The notes below the pieces were generated by a model that was given only the letters and a program-made list of their open reading frames with translations, was not told the origin of the DNA and searched no databases. Below are positions 8,799-15,972 of a DNA stretch of 64,000 nucleotides, piece by piece. This DNA comes from Brevundimonas sp. Lineage in GTDB: Bacteria; Pseudomonadota; Alphaproteobacteria; Caulobacterales; Caulobacteraceae. Both the position numbers and the translations under genes were made by a program. The DNA lies in assembly GCF_030704825.1 (NCBI RefSeq), contig NZ_JAUYNX010000035.1, positions 1 to 64,000 of the forward strand. The letters are read 5' to 3'. Each line of letters begins with the position of its first letter. Within the stretch, counting starts at the first letter, position 1.

Positions 8799-10571
8799 AT
8801 GAACTCATCCCACGCCGCCGTCGTCGCCGGCGCCTACTTCCCCGGCCCCCGTTCGGAAAACGAGACCTGGGTGCGGGGCGAGTTCCAGGCGGTGCTGGAT
8901 CAATGGTTCGACTGGCGCAAGGGCCTGTTCGCCGACGACCCGTGTCTGGTCGGGCCCGCGGACCGGCTGTCGCCCGAGCGGCTCGAGCGGCGCGAGGTCC
9001 TGTCCCGCGAACTGGCCGAATTGTGCGAGGCGCTGACGGCCGAGACCCCCACCTACACCCCCCGCTACATCGGCCATATGAAGGCCGAGGTGTCCCTGCC
9101 CGCCCTGCTGGGCTGGCTGGCCGCCATGCTGCACAATCCCAACAACACCTCGCGCGAGGCCAGCAAGGTCGGCACGGTGATCGAGACCGAGGCCATCGCC
9201 ATGCTGGCCGCCATGGTCGGCTATGACCCGGCTCAGGCCGAGGGCCATTTCACCTCCGGCGGCACGGTCGCAAATTTCGAAGCCGTCTGGCGGGCCCGCT
9301 ACCGGCTCGACCACTGGCTCAGCCTCGGTCTCTACATCGCCGAAAAGACCGGCGAACCCCTCGACGTCTTCGCCTCGGCGCATATGGGCTGGGACCGGTT
9401 CCGCCAGCTCTGGGACGAGCATGGGCTGACCGACGCCGTGCTGCGCCGCTACAGCGGCGCCGTCGGCGTGCCGGCCGCCATCTGGCTGCGGATCGGCCGG
9501 GCGTCCGGCCGGGACTACCTGGGCCCGGTGCTGCTTGTCCCGGGCAACAAACACTATTCGTGGTCCAAGGCCGCCAATCTGTTCGGCCTCGGCGAGGAGT
9601 CGCTGTGGGCGGTCGATCTCGACGCTGAAGGTCGGCTCGACGTCGACGATCTGGAGCGGCTGATCCGGCGGGCGGAGGCCGCGGGCCGCCCCGTGCTGAT
9701 GGCGGTCGGCGTGGCCGGGACCACCGAGACGGGCGAGATTGACCCGATCGACGTCCTGCACGACCGGCTGGAGCGCTGGGAAGCCGAGCGAGGCATGCAC
9801 ATCTGGCGGCATGTGGACGCGGCCTATGGCGGCTTCCTGTGCGCCATTCTGGGCGGGCCGGACGAGGGTGTGCTCACCCCCGCCAGCGTCGCCGCGCTGC
9901 GGGCCATCGGCCGCGCGGACTCCGTGACCATCGACCCGCACAAGCTGGGCTACGTCCCCTACGCCTGCGGGGCCTTCCTGACCCGGGACACCGTCCGCTA
10001 CGCGGTTTCGGCCTTCGACGCCCCCTATCTGGACCGGCCGGAGCTCGGCGACGGCAAATGGTCGTCGACCCTGGAGGGGTCGCGGTCGGCGGCCGGCGCG
10101 GCGGCGGTCTGGCTGAGCGGCCGCACCATGGGTTTCGGCCCGCCGGGACTGGGGGCGCTGCTCGCCGAGACGGTGCGGGCGCGGCAGGCGTTCGAGGCCG
10201 CCCTCGGCGCCGCCGTGCCGAACGTCCGCTTCCTCGAGCCCGCGGACGCCAACATCGTCTGCTTCTCCGTGGCCTTGCCGGGCGAGTCCCTGGCCGGCGC
10301 CAACCGCCGCACCACGGCGCTGTTCGACCGGATCCACCACTCGCCGGAATTCTCGGTTTCGAAGACGACCCTCGGCCCCGACTATGCGGCGGCGATCGCC
10401 CGCCATGTCGATGGCTTCGGCGGCGTCGTCGACGCTCCCGGGATGGTGCTGGTCCGCTGCGTATTCATGAACCCCTACTGGGCGGCCCCGGCGTTCCGCG
10501 CCGCCCTGTTCCCGCCGTTCATCGCCCTGGTGCGCCAGTGCCTCGGGGACGGCCTGGAGGCGGCGGCGTGA
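8799..10571 (+). CDS. Group II PLP-dependent decarboxylase (tyrosine decarboxylase-like)
   Basis: A 590-residue group II amino-acid decarboxylase. The PLP lysine lies in TIDPHKLGYVPYACGAF, the cofactor-binding Asp in HVDAAYGGFL, and the substrate-side segment RYIGHMKAEVSLPALLGW and HFTSGGTVANFEAVWRAR are well kept. Length and the GHM motif resemble bacterial tyrosine decarboxylases more than glutamate decarboxylases, but the substrate cannot be read from sequence. The ATG at 8799 follows CAGGAG. The 3' end overlaps ubiT (GTGA), so it is the first gene of the ubiTUV operon under a TTG-N8-CAA box. Why a decarboxylase leads an anaerobic ubiquinone operon is unexplained. Confidence 0.88.
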   Translation: MNSSHAAVVAGAYFPGPRSENETWVRGEFQAVLDQWFDWRKGLFADDPCLVGPADRLSPERLERREVLSRELAELCEALTAETPTYTPRYIGHMKAEVSLPALLGWLAAMLHNPNNTSREASKVGTVIETEAIAMLAAMVGYDPAQAEGHFTSGGTVANFEAVWRARYRLDHWLSLGLYIAEKTGEPLDVFASAHMGWDRFRQLWDEHGLTDAVLRRYSGAVGVPAAIWLRIGRASGRDYLGPVLLVPGNKHYSWSKAANLFGLGEESLWAVDLDAEGRLDVDDLERLIRRAEAAGRPVLMAVGVAGTTETGEIDPIDVLHDRLERWEAERGMHIWRHVDAAYGGFLCAILGGPDEGVLTPASVAALRAIGRADSVTIDPHKLGYVPYACGAFLTRDTVRYAVSAFDAPYLDRPELGDGKWSSTLEGSRSAAGAAAVWLSGRTMGFGPPGLGALLAETVRARQAFEAALGAAVPNVRFLEPADANIVCFSVALPGESLAGANRRTTALFDRIHHSPEFSVSKTTLGPDYAAAIARHVDGFGGVVDAPGMVLVRCVFMNPYWAAPAFRAALFPPFIALVRQCLGDGLEAAA

Positions 10572-11119
10572 CCGGCTCGGGAGCGGGCTGGCGGTCCGGA
10601 GGGACAAGGCGCGCCGCATTCGCGCGGAGCAAGGCCGCCGCCGGCGTCCTGATGGCCCTGCGCGATCCGGTGGAGCGTCTCCTGACCCTCGCCCTGCGCC
10701 GGGTGGCGCGGCGGCGGCCCGATGTGTTCGACCGCCTCGGCGAGGCCGGCGACGTGATCTTCATCGTCGCGCCGACCGATTTTCCGGTGGCCTTCCGTCT
10801 GCGGCCCGGTCGCGGATATGGCGATGTCCAGGTGGTGCGGGACGACGACGCGGCGCCCCACGCCGCCCGGATATCCGGTCCGCTGCTGACCCTTGTGGCG
10901 CTGTTCGACGGTCGTTGCGACGCCGACTCGGCCTTCTTCTCCAGACGCATCCGCGTCGATGGCGACACGCGGGCGGTGGTCGCCCTGCACAATACGCTGG
11001 AGGCCGCCGAACTGACCCTCGCCGACCTGCTGGGCGTCGGGCCGCCCTTCCGCGACCGGCTGAACGCGGGCCTCGCCCGGGCGCTGGACCGGCTGCATCC
11101 GGCCGGGGCGGAGGCCTGA
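10568..11119 (+). CDS. ubiT: SCP2-domain accessory protein for O2-independent ubiquinone synthesis (UbiT)
   Basis: A 183-residue protein with an SCP2 lipid-binding domain (about 30-150), including GDVIFIVAPTDFPVAFRLRP and ARISGPLLTLVALFDGRCDADSAFFSRR. Its position directly before ubiU and ubiV identifies it as UbiT (YhbT), which binds the prenyl intermediate and is required for ubiquinone synthesis without O2. GTG at 10568 overlaps the previous stop; an internal ATG at 10652 would remove a basic leader of 28 residues. It ends 1 bp before ubiU. Confidence 0.88.
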   Translation: MTGSGAGWRSGGTRRAAFARSKAAAGVLMALRDPVERLLTLALRRVARRRPDVFDRLGEAGDVIFIVAPTDFPVAFRLRPGRGYGDVQVVRDDDAAPHAARISGPLLTLVALFDGRCDADSAFFSRRIRVDGDTRAVVALHNTLEAAELTLADLLGVGPPFRDRLNAGLARALDRLHPAGAEA

Positions 11120-11120
11120 G

Positions 11121-12113
11121 ATGGGGTCGATCGAACTGGTGTGCCCGGCGGGGTCTCCCGCCATGCTGAGGGCGGCGGTCGAGGCGGGCGCCGACAGCGT
11201 CTATTGCGGCCTGCGGGACGACACCAACGCCCGCAACTTCCCGGGCCTGAACTTCTCGCCGGCCGAGCTGACGGACAGCGTGGCCTGGGCCCATGACCAC
11301 GGAGCCAAGGTGCTGCTGGCGGTCAACACCTTCGCCCGGGCCGGAGCCGGCGACCGCTGGCGCGCCTCGGTCGACGCGGCGGCGGGAACCGGCGTGGACG
11401 CGGTCATCGTCGCCGACCTCGGCGTGCTGGCGCACGCCCGGGAGGCCCACCCGGACCTGCGCCTGCACCTGTCGGTCCAGGCGGCCGCGGGTTCGCCCGA
11501 GGCCATCGCCTTCTACGCCGAGGCCTATGGGGTGAAGCGGGTGGTGCTGCCGCGCGTCCTCAGCGTCGAGGAGATCGCCGCCCTGATGCGCGAGATCGCG
11601 GTGGAGACCGAAGCCTTCGTGTTCGGCGGCCTGTGCGTCATGGCCGAGGGCCGCTGCGCCCTGTCGTCCTACGTCACCGGCCGGTCGCCCAACCTCAGCG
11701 GCGTCTGCTCGCCGCCCGAGTCGGTGACCTACACCGAGGAGGAGGGGGCGCTCGTATCGCGCCTCGGCGGACTGGCGTTGGACCGCTACGCGCCGGGCGA
11801 GCCGGCCGGCTATCCGACCCTGTGCAAGGGCCGGTTCGATGTCGGGGGCGGCCTGTCCTACCTGTTCGAGGATCCGGTCAGCCTGAACGCCATGAGCCTG
11901 CTGGCGGCGCTGCGCCGCGCCGGCGTCACGGCGGTCAAGATCGAAGGTCGGCAGCGGGGCAAGGCCTATGTGGCGCGGGTGGCCTCTGCCTTCCGGGGGG
12001 CCATCGATGCGCTGGACCAGGGCGCCGACCCCGCGCCGTTTGAAAGCCTGCTGACCGATCTCGCCGAGGGCGGCCGCGAGACCGCCGGCGCCTACCGGAA
12101 GACCTGGCGATGA
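11121..12113 (+). CDS. ubiU: Ubiquinone biosynthesis protein UbiU (U32 peptidase family, 4Fe-4S)
   Basis: A 330-residue U32-family protein. C172, C179, C196 and C235 reproduce the spacing of the four [4Fe-4S] ligands of E. coli UbiU (169, 176, 193, 232). The N-terminal ELVCPAGSPAMLRAAVEAGADSVYCG is a family signature. UbiU and UbiV form a heterodimer that performs O2-independent hydroxylation of the ubiquinone ring, replacing the O2-dependent monooxygenases. The ATG at 11121 lies 1 bp after the ubiT stop and the stop overlaps ubiV (ATGA). This lets the cell make ubiquinone while respiring nitrite or NO. Confidence 0.95.
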   Translation: MGSIELVCPAGSPAMLRAAVEAGADSVYCGLRDDTNARNFPGLNFSPAELTDSVAWAHDHGAKVLLAVNTFARAGAGDRWRASVDAAAGTGVDAVIVADLGVLAHAREAHPDLRLHLSVQAAAGSPEAIAFYAEAYGVKRVVLPRVLSVEEIAALMREIAVETEAFVFGGLCVMAEGRCALSSYVTGRSPNLSGVCSPPESVTYTEEEGALVSRLGGLALDRYAPGEPAGYPTLCKGRFDVGGGLSYLFEDPVSLNAMSLLAALRRAGVTAVKIEGRQRGKAYVARVASAFRGAIDALDQGADPAPFESLLTDLAEGGRETAGAYRKTWR

Positions 12114-13015
12114 CCGATCCGATCCAGCTGACCCTGGGCCCCCTGCTGTTTCACTGGGCGCCCGACCGCATCCGCGACTTCTACGCGCGGATCGCCGACG
12201 AGGCGCCGGTCGACCGCGTCTATCTGGGGGAGGTGGTGTGCGGCAAGCGCGCGCCGCTGATCGACGCGGCCCTGGCCGACGCCGCCGATCGGCTGACCGA
12301 AGCGGGCAAGACGGTGGTCTGGTCGACGCTCGGGCTTCCGGCGCTCAAGCGTGATCGCAAGGCCATCGCCGCCCTGACGGCCGAACAGGAGATGCTGATC
12401 GAGATCAACGACGTCTCGGGCCTGCGGGGCCGGACCGAGCCGTTCGTGGCCGGGCCCCTGCTCAACGTCTACAACGAGGGGGCGGCGCGCGAACTGATGA
12501 CGCGCGGTTGCGTCCGGCTGTGCGCCAATGTCGAGCTGTCGCTGGAAGCCGTGTCCGCGATCGCCGCCGCCTGCCCGGGGCTGGAGATCGAGCTGTTCGC
12601 CTTCGGCCGACTGCCGCTGGCGTTGTCGGGGCGATGCTACCATGCCCGCCACCACGGCCTGCACAAGGACGCCTGCCAGTTCATCTGCGACCGCGACCCC
12701 GACGGGCTGGCGCTGAAGACGCTGGACGGGCGCGACTTCCTGGCCGTCAACGGCGTCCAGACGCTGTCGCATGGCGTGCAGTTGGTCGACGCGGCGCCGG
12801 AGGCGTTGAGGGCGGCCGGCGTCACCGCCCTGCGCCTGTCGCCGCACACCGCCGACATGGTCGCCGTGGCCAGGGCGTTCCGCGACCGGGCGGACGGCGG
12901 GATCGGCGGCGCAGAGCTTGCCGCCCGGGCGGTTGCCTCGGGCCTGCCCGGGGCGCTGGTCGGCGGCTATCTCCGCGGCGAAGCGGGACTCCAGCCCGTG
13001 GGCATGCCGTCATGA
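12110..13015 (+). CDS. ubiV: Ubiquinone biosynthesis protein UbiV (U32 peptidase family, 4Fe-4S)
   Basis: A 301-residue partner of UbiU. C44 in GEVVCGKR and C176, C189 and C193 in RCYHARHHGLHKDACQFIC match the four cluster ligands of E. coli UbiV (39, 180, 193, 197), with the 13- and 4-residue spacing kept. It overlaps ubiU at the 5' end and the chorismate mutase gene at the 3' end by ATGA, so the complex subunits are made in a coupled way. Confidence 0.95.
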   Translation: MTDPIQLTLGPLLFHWAPDRIRDFYARIADEAPVDRVYLGEVVCGKRAPLIDAALADAADRLTEAGKTVVWSTLGLPALKRDRKAIAALTAEQEMLIEINDVSGLRGRTEPFVAGPLLNVYNEGAARELMTRGCVRLCANVELSLEAVSAIAAACPGLEIELFAFGRLPLALSGRCYHARHHGLHKDACQFICDRDPDGLALKTLDGRDFLAVNGVQTLSHGVQLVDAAPEALRAAGVTALRLSPHTADMVAVARAFRDRADGGIGGAELAARAVASGLPGALVGGYLRGEAGLQPVGMPS

Positions 13016-13362
13016 CGGAGTTCGCCCGGCGGGAACTCGCCGACCTCCGCGCCGAGCTGGACGCGCTCGACCGCCATACCGTCGAGGCCCTGGCCCGGCG
13101 GCAGCGGATCGTCGAAGCCATCGCCCGGCTGAAGGGCGATCCCGCCAGGGTTCGCGATCCCGAGCGGGTCGAGGCGGTTCTGGCCAATGTGCTGCAGGCG
13201 GCCGGCGTTTCCGGACTGTCCGCGGCCATCGCCGAGCCTGTCTGGCGGCTGCTGGTCGAGCGTTGCGCCGACCATGAAGCGGCCTGGCTGCAGGCCCGGG
13301 CCGACATTCCCGGCGACAGCTGCTGCGGCTGTCAGAAGGACTCCGCCGACGCCGGCTCATGA
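13012..13362 (+). CDS. AroQ-type chorismate mutase family protein
   Basis: A 116-residue all-helical protein of the AroQ/PchB class. ELADLRAELDALDRHTVEAL with RRQRIVEAIARLK is the usual first helix with the Arg and Lys of the active site, and GLSAAIAEPVWRLLVERC is the last helix. The tail ends in CCGCQ, absent from the paralogue at 33733. It overlaps ubiV by ATGA and is the last gene of the ubiquinone operon. It could be an ordinary chorismate mutase, or, since PchB-type enzymes can also lyse isochorismate, it might help make the 4-hydroxybenzoate ring precursor; that second idea is inference only. No ubiC is seen in the window. Confidence 0.82.
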   Translation: MTEFARRELADLRAELDALDRHTVEALARRQRIVEAIARLKGDPARVRDPERVEAVLANVLQAAGVSGLSAAIAEPVWRLLVERCADHEAAWLQARADIPGDSCCGCQKDSADAGS

Positions 13363-13392
13363 TCCCGGGGCGTCGATGTGGGGGTTTCGCGC

Positions 13393-13412
13393 CTCCGTAT
13401 GAACCCCTAGGG
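13393..13412. promoter_or_regulatory. CTCCG...CCCTAGGG element upstream of nirK
   Basis: CTCCGTATGAACCCCTAGGG shares CTCCG and CCCTAGGG, in the same 20-base frame, with the element between the two Crp/Fnr genes. It lies about 208 bp before the nirK start and just after the chorismate mutase gene. FixJ is a candidate binder by position only. Confidence 0.35.
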
Positions 13413-13456
13413 AATGCTGCGAGGAGCCCGTCGACACGTTTATCTCGTCCGCCAAC

Positions 13457-13476
13457 AAGTTGTTTTATAAGAACTT
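13457..13476. promoter_or_regulatory. AT-rich near-palindrome upstream of nirK
   Basis: AAGTTGTTTTATAAGAACTT matches its own reverse complement at 16 of 20 positions and sits in the most AT-rich stretch of the region. It may be an operator or simply promoter DNA. Confidence 0.3.
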
Positions 13477-13539
13477 TATTCTTCAAAAATCCGGTCCGGC
13501 ACGGAACCGCCGCGGCCGTCGGCCGGCCTCGCCGGAACG

Positions 13540-13553
13540 TTGTTCCCGCGCAA
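13540..13553. promoter_or_regulatory. Crp/Fnr-family box upstream of nirK
   Basis: TTGTTCCCGCGCAA fits TTG-N8-CAA and shares TTGTTC and CGCAA with the nrdJ and pseudoazurin boxes. It ends 66 bp before the nirK start. Confidence 0.7.
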
Positions 13554-13619
13554 AGTCCGGCGCCGAGGCGACTCCTAGATCACTCCCATTGGGGCCGCAC
13601 AGAGCTCCGGAGATTGATC

Positions 13620-14660
13620 ATGAAACTCGTCGCCCTCCTTACCAGCGCCGCCGTCCTGGCCATGGCCGTCGCGATCCCCGGCCTCGCCTCCGCCCAGGAG
13701 GCCGGCGCCGCTCCGCCGGCTCCGGCCGCGGACATCATCCGCCGCGCCACGGACCTGCCGGGGCCGCTGAACGCCAACAGCCCGCGCCACCATGTGGTGG
13801 GGCTGGAGACCACCGAGGTCATCGGCCAGCTCGAAGACGGGACCAGCTACACCTACTGGACCTACAACAACCGCGTGCCCGGGCCCTTCATTCGCGTGCG
13901 CGTCGGCGACACGGTCGAGGTCAATATGACCAACGCCGCCGACAGCGTCATGATGCACAACGTCGACTTCCACGCCGTGACTGGTCCCGGCGGCGGGGCG
14001 GCGGCGACCAACGCCAACCCGGGCGAGACCAAATCCTTCACCTTCAAGGCCCTGCAGCCCGGCCTCTATGTCTATCACTGCGCCACGCCGATGGTCGCCC
14101 AGCACATCGCCAACGGCATGTACGGCCTGATCCTGGTCGAGCCCGAGGGCGGCCTGCCGACGGTCGACCATGAGTTCTACGTGATGCAGGGCGAGATCTA
14201 CACCGAGGAAGAGCAGGGCACGCCGGGCCTGCTGACCGAGAGCGTCGGGAACCTGCTTGACGAACGGCCGACCTATTACGTCATGAACGGCGCCTTCAAG
14301 GCCCTGACCGGCGACAACGCCCTCCAGGTCGAGGTCGGAGACAGCGCCCGCATCTATTTCGGCGTCGGCGGCCCGAACAAGATCTCCAGCTTCCACGTCA
14401 TCGGCGAGATTTTCGACACGGTGTACCGCGACGCCTCGCTGACCAGCGCGCCGATCACCGACGTGCAGACCGTTCTGGTGCCCCCGGGCGGCGCCACGGT
14501 GGTGGACCTGACCTTCGAGGTGCCCGGCAGCTACATCATGGTCGACCATGCCCTGAGCCGCGTCGACCGCGGCGCCGCCGGCATCATCCAGGTCACTGGA
14601 CCGCAGAACCCGGAGATCTTCCGGGGCGCGCCCGAGGCCCACAACCACATGGAACACTAG
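13620..14660 (+). CDS. nirK: Copper-containing nitrite reductase
   Basis: A 346-residue periplasmic enzyme reducing nitrite to NO. The signal peptide is MKLVALLTSAAVLAMAVAIP with cleavage near ASA-QE. Type 1 copper ligands are H113, C154, H162 and M167; type 2 ligands are H118, H153 and H310; the catalytic pair is D116 and H259. The linker between C154 and H162 is one residue shorter than in Alcaligenes-type NirK, as in the HCATPMVAQHIANGM subgroup. CCGGAG precedes the ATG at 13620. Pseudoazurin at 19020 is the likely electron donor and norB removes the NO. Expression is probably driven by the box at 13540. Confidence 0.96.
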   Translation: MKLVALLTSAAVLAMAVAIPGLASAQEAGAAPPAPAADIIRRATDLPGPLNANSPRHHVVGLETTEVIGQLEDGTSYTYWTYNNRVPGPFIRVRVGDTVEVNMTNAADSVMMHNVDFHAVTGPGGGAAATNANPGETKSFTFKALQPGLYVYHCATPMVAQHIANGMYGLILVEPEGGLPTVDHEFYVMQGEIYTEEEQGTPGLLTESVGNLLDERPTYYVMNGAFKALTGDNALQVEVGDSARIYFGVGGPNKISSFHVIGEIFDTVYRDASLTSAPITDVQTVLVPPGGATVVDLTFEVPGSYIMVDHALSRVDRGAAGIIQVTGPQNPEIFRGAPEAHNHMEH

Positions 14661-14683
14661 CCGCCTGCATGGCGTGCGACTCG

Positions 14684-14719
14684 CGGCCGTCGGGGATGTC
14701 CCCGGCGGCCGTCTTTTTT
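14684..14719 (+). terminator. Rho-independent terminator after nirK
   Basis: CGGCCG (14684-14689) and CGGCCG (14706-14711) enclose a GGGGA/TCCCC inner stem and are followed by TCTTTTTT. It ends the nirK transcript. Confidence 0.75.
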
Positions 14720-14733
14720 GCCGGAGAGACACC

Positions 14734-15936
14734 ATGACGATGAGACGCATCGCGGCCCTGGCCCTCGCGCTCGCGGCGGTTCCGGCGGCGGCCACGGCCC
14801 AGACGGCGGCGGACGACACGGGCGCCCGTATCCTGTTCGAGACGCGGCTGCGCAGCGAGACGGTGGATCAGCAGGGGTTCCTCGACCAGGCCCACGCCCT
14901 CACCCTCCGGGCCCGTCTGGGCTGGCGGTCGTCAACCAGGCACGGCCTGCAGCTGTTGATCGAGGGGGAGGGAGTCGCCGTGCTGGACGACCGCTACACG
15001 GCCCCGGTCGACCCGGTCCCCGGCCGTCCGGCGGTGGCCGACGGCGAGACGGTGGAGCTGAACCGGGCCCAGCTGCGATGGACCGGCTTGCCGGACACCG
15101 AGCTCACCGTCGGCCGCCAGCGGCTGGTCGTCGGCAACAGCCGGTTCGTCGGCAATGTCGGCTGGCGCCAGAACGAACAGACATTCGACGCGGTCCGGAT
15201 GACCACGACGGCGCTGAAGCCCCTCACCCTGACCTGGGTATTCGCCGACCGGGTCCAGCGCCCGTTGGGACATGAGCACGCCCAGGGCGTCTGGCGGGGC
15301 GATATCCACCTGCTGCAGGCCGAGGCGGATACGCCGGTCGGCCGGTTGAGCGCGTTCGGCCTGGCCATCGATCTGGACAACGCCGCGGCGCAGTCGTCGA
15401 CCACGATCGGCGCGCGGCTGGCCGGGTCGCGGACGGTGGCTGACGACCTGTCGCTGACCTGGGCCGGCGAGTATGCGGTGCAGTCCGACAACGGGGCCAA
15501 TCCGGCCGACTATTCGCTGGACTTCCAGGCCGCGGCGGTCGGGCTGCAGACGCCGCTCTGGTCGGCGGGCCTGGGCCATGAACGGTTCGACGGGGACGGA
15601 ATCTCGGGCTTCCAGACGCCGCTCGGCACGGGCCACGGTTTCCTCGGCTGGTCAGACGTGATCACCACCACGCCGGCCTTCGGCGTCCGCGACCTGTTCC
15701 TGCGCGGCCATCTGGGGGTCCCGGCTTGGGGCCGCACGCTTCGCCTCTCGGCCGAGGCGCACTTCTTCCACGACGCCGATGGCGATTTCGACCTGGGCCG
15801 GGAGCTGGATCTGTCGGTCGCCCTGCCGATCGACCGTCACTGGTCGGCCGAGCTGAAGGCGGCGCATTTCGAGGGCGAGCACCCGGCCTTCGGCGACGCC
15901 GACAAGGGCTGGCTGATTCTGGAATACCGCTACTGA
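14734..15936 (+). CDS. Outer-membrane porin, alginate-export (AlgE-like) family
   Basis: A 400-residue predicted beta-barrel. MRRIAALALALAAVPAAATA is the signal peptide (cleavage near ATA-QT). Alternating amphipathic strands run through the body, with ELTVGRQRLVVGNSRFVGNV and GWRQNEQTFDAVRM typical of alginate-export family porins, and the chain ends in the barrel signature ILEYRY. The substrate is unknown; the position after nirK suggests nitrite or another small anion, but that is inference. A terminator separates it from nirK, so it may have its own promoter. Confidence 0.82.
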   Translation: MTMRRIAALALALAAVPAAATAQTAADDTGARILFETRLRSETVDQQGFLDQAHALTLRARLGWRSSTRHGLQLLIEGEGVAVLDDRYTAPVDPVPGRPAVADGETVELNRAQLRWTGLPDTELTVGRQRLVVGNSRFVGNVGWRQNEQTFDAVRMTTTALKPLTLTWVFADRVQRPLGHEHAQGVWRGDIHLLQAEADTPVGRLSAFGLAIDLDNAAAQSSTTIGARLAGSRTVADDLSLTWAGEYAVQSDNGANPADYSLDFQAAAVGLQTPLWSAGLGHERFDGDGISGFQTPLGTGHGFLGWSDVITTTPAFGVRDLFLRGHLGVPAWGRTLRLSAEAHFFHDADGDFDLGRELDLSVALPIDRHWSAELKAAHFEGEHPAFGDADKGWLILEYRY

Positions 15937-15939
15937 CGG

Positions 15940-15964
15940 GGAGGGGGCGGCGACCGCCCCCTCC
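15940..15964. terminator. Hairpin between convergent porin and nrdJ genes
   Basis: GGAGGGGGCGG and CCGCCCCCTCC form a perfect 11-bp stem with a 3-base loop. There is no T-run, but its placement between two convergent stop codons fits a bidirectional transcription stop. Confidence 0.6.
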
Positions 15965-15972
15965 GGTTCCGC

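Larger units (their letters stand above)
13363..13619. other. nirK upstream region
   Basis: This 257 bp gap holds three separate signals: a CTCCG...CCCTAGGG element (13393), an AT-rich near-palindrome (13457) and a TTG-N8-CAA box (13540). TAGATC at 13576-13581 is a plausible -10 element, which would put transcription start near 13588, about 41 bp from the box centre, as for class II Fnr activation. Confidence 0.5.
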
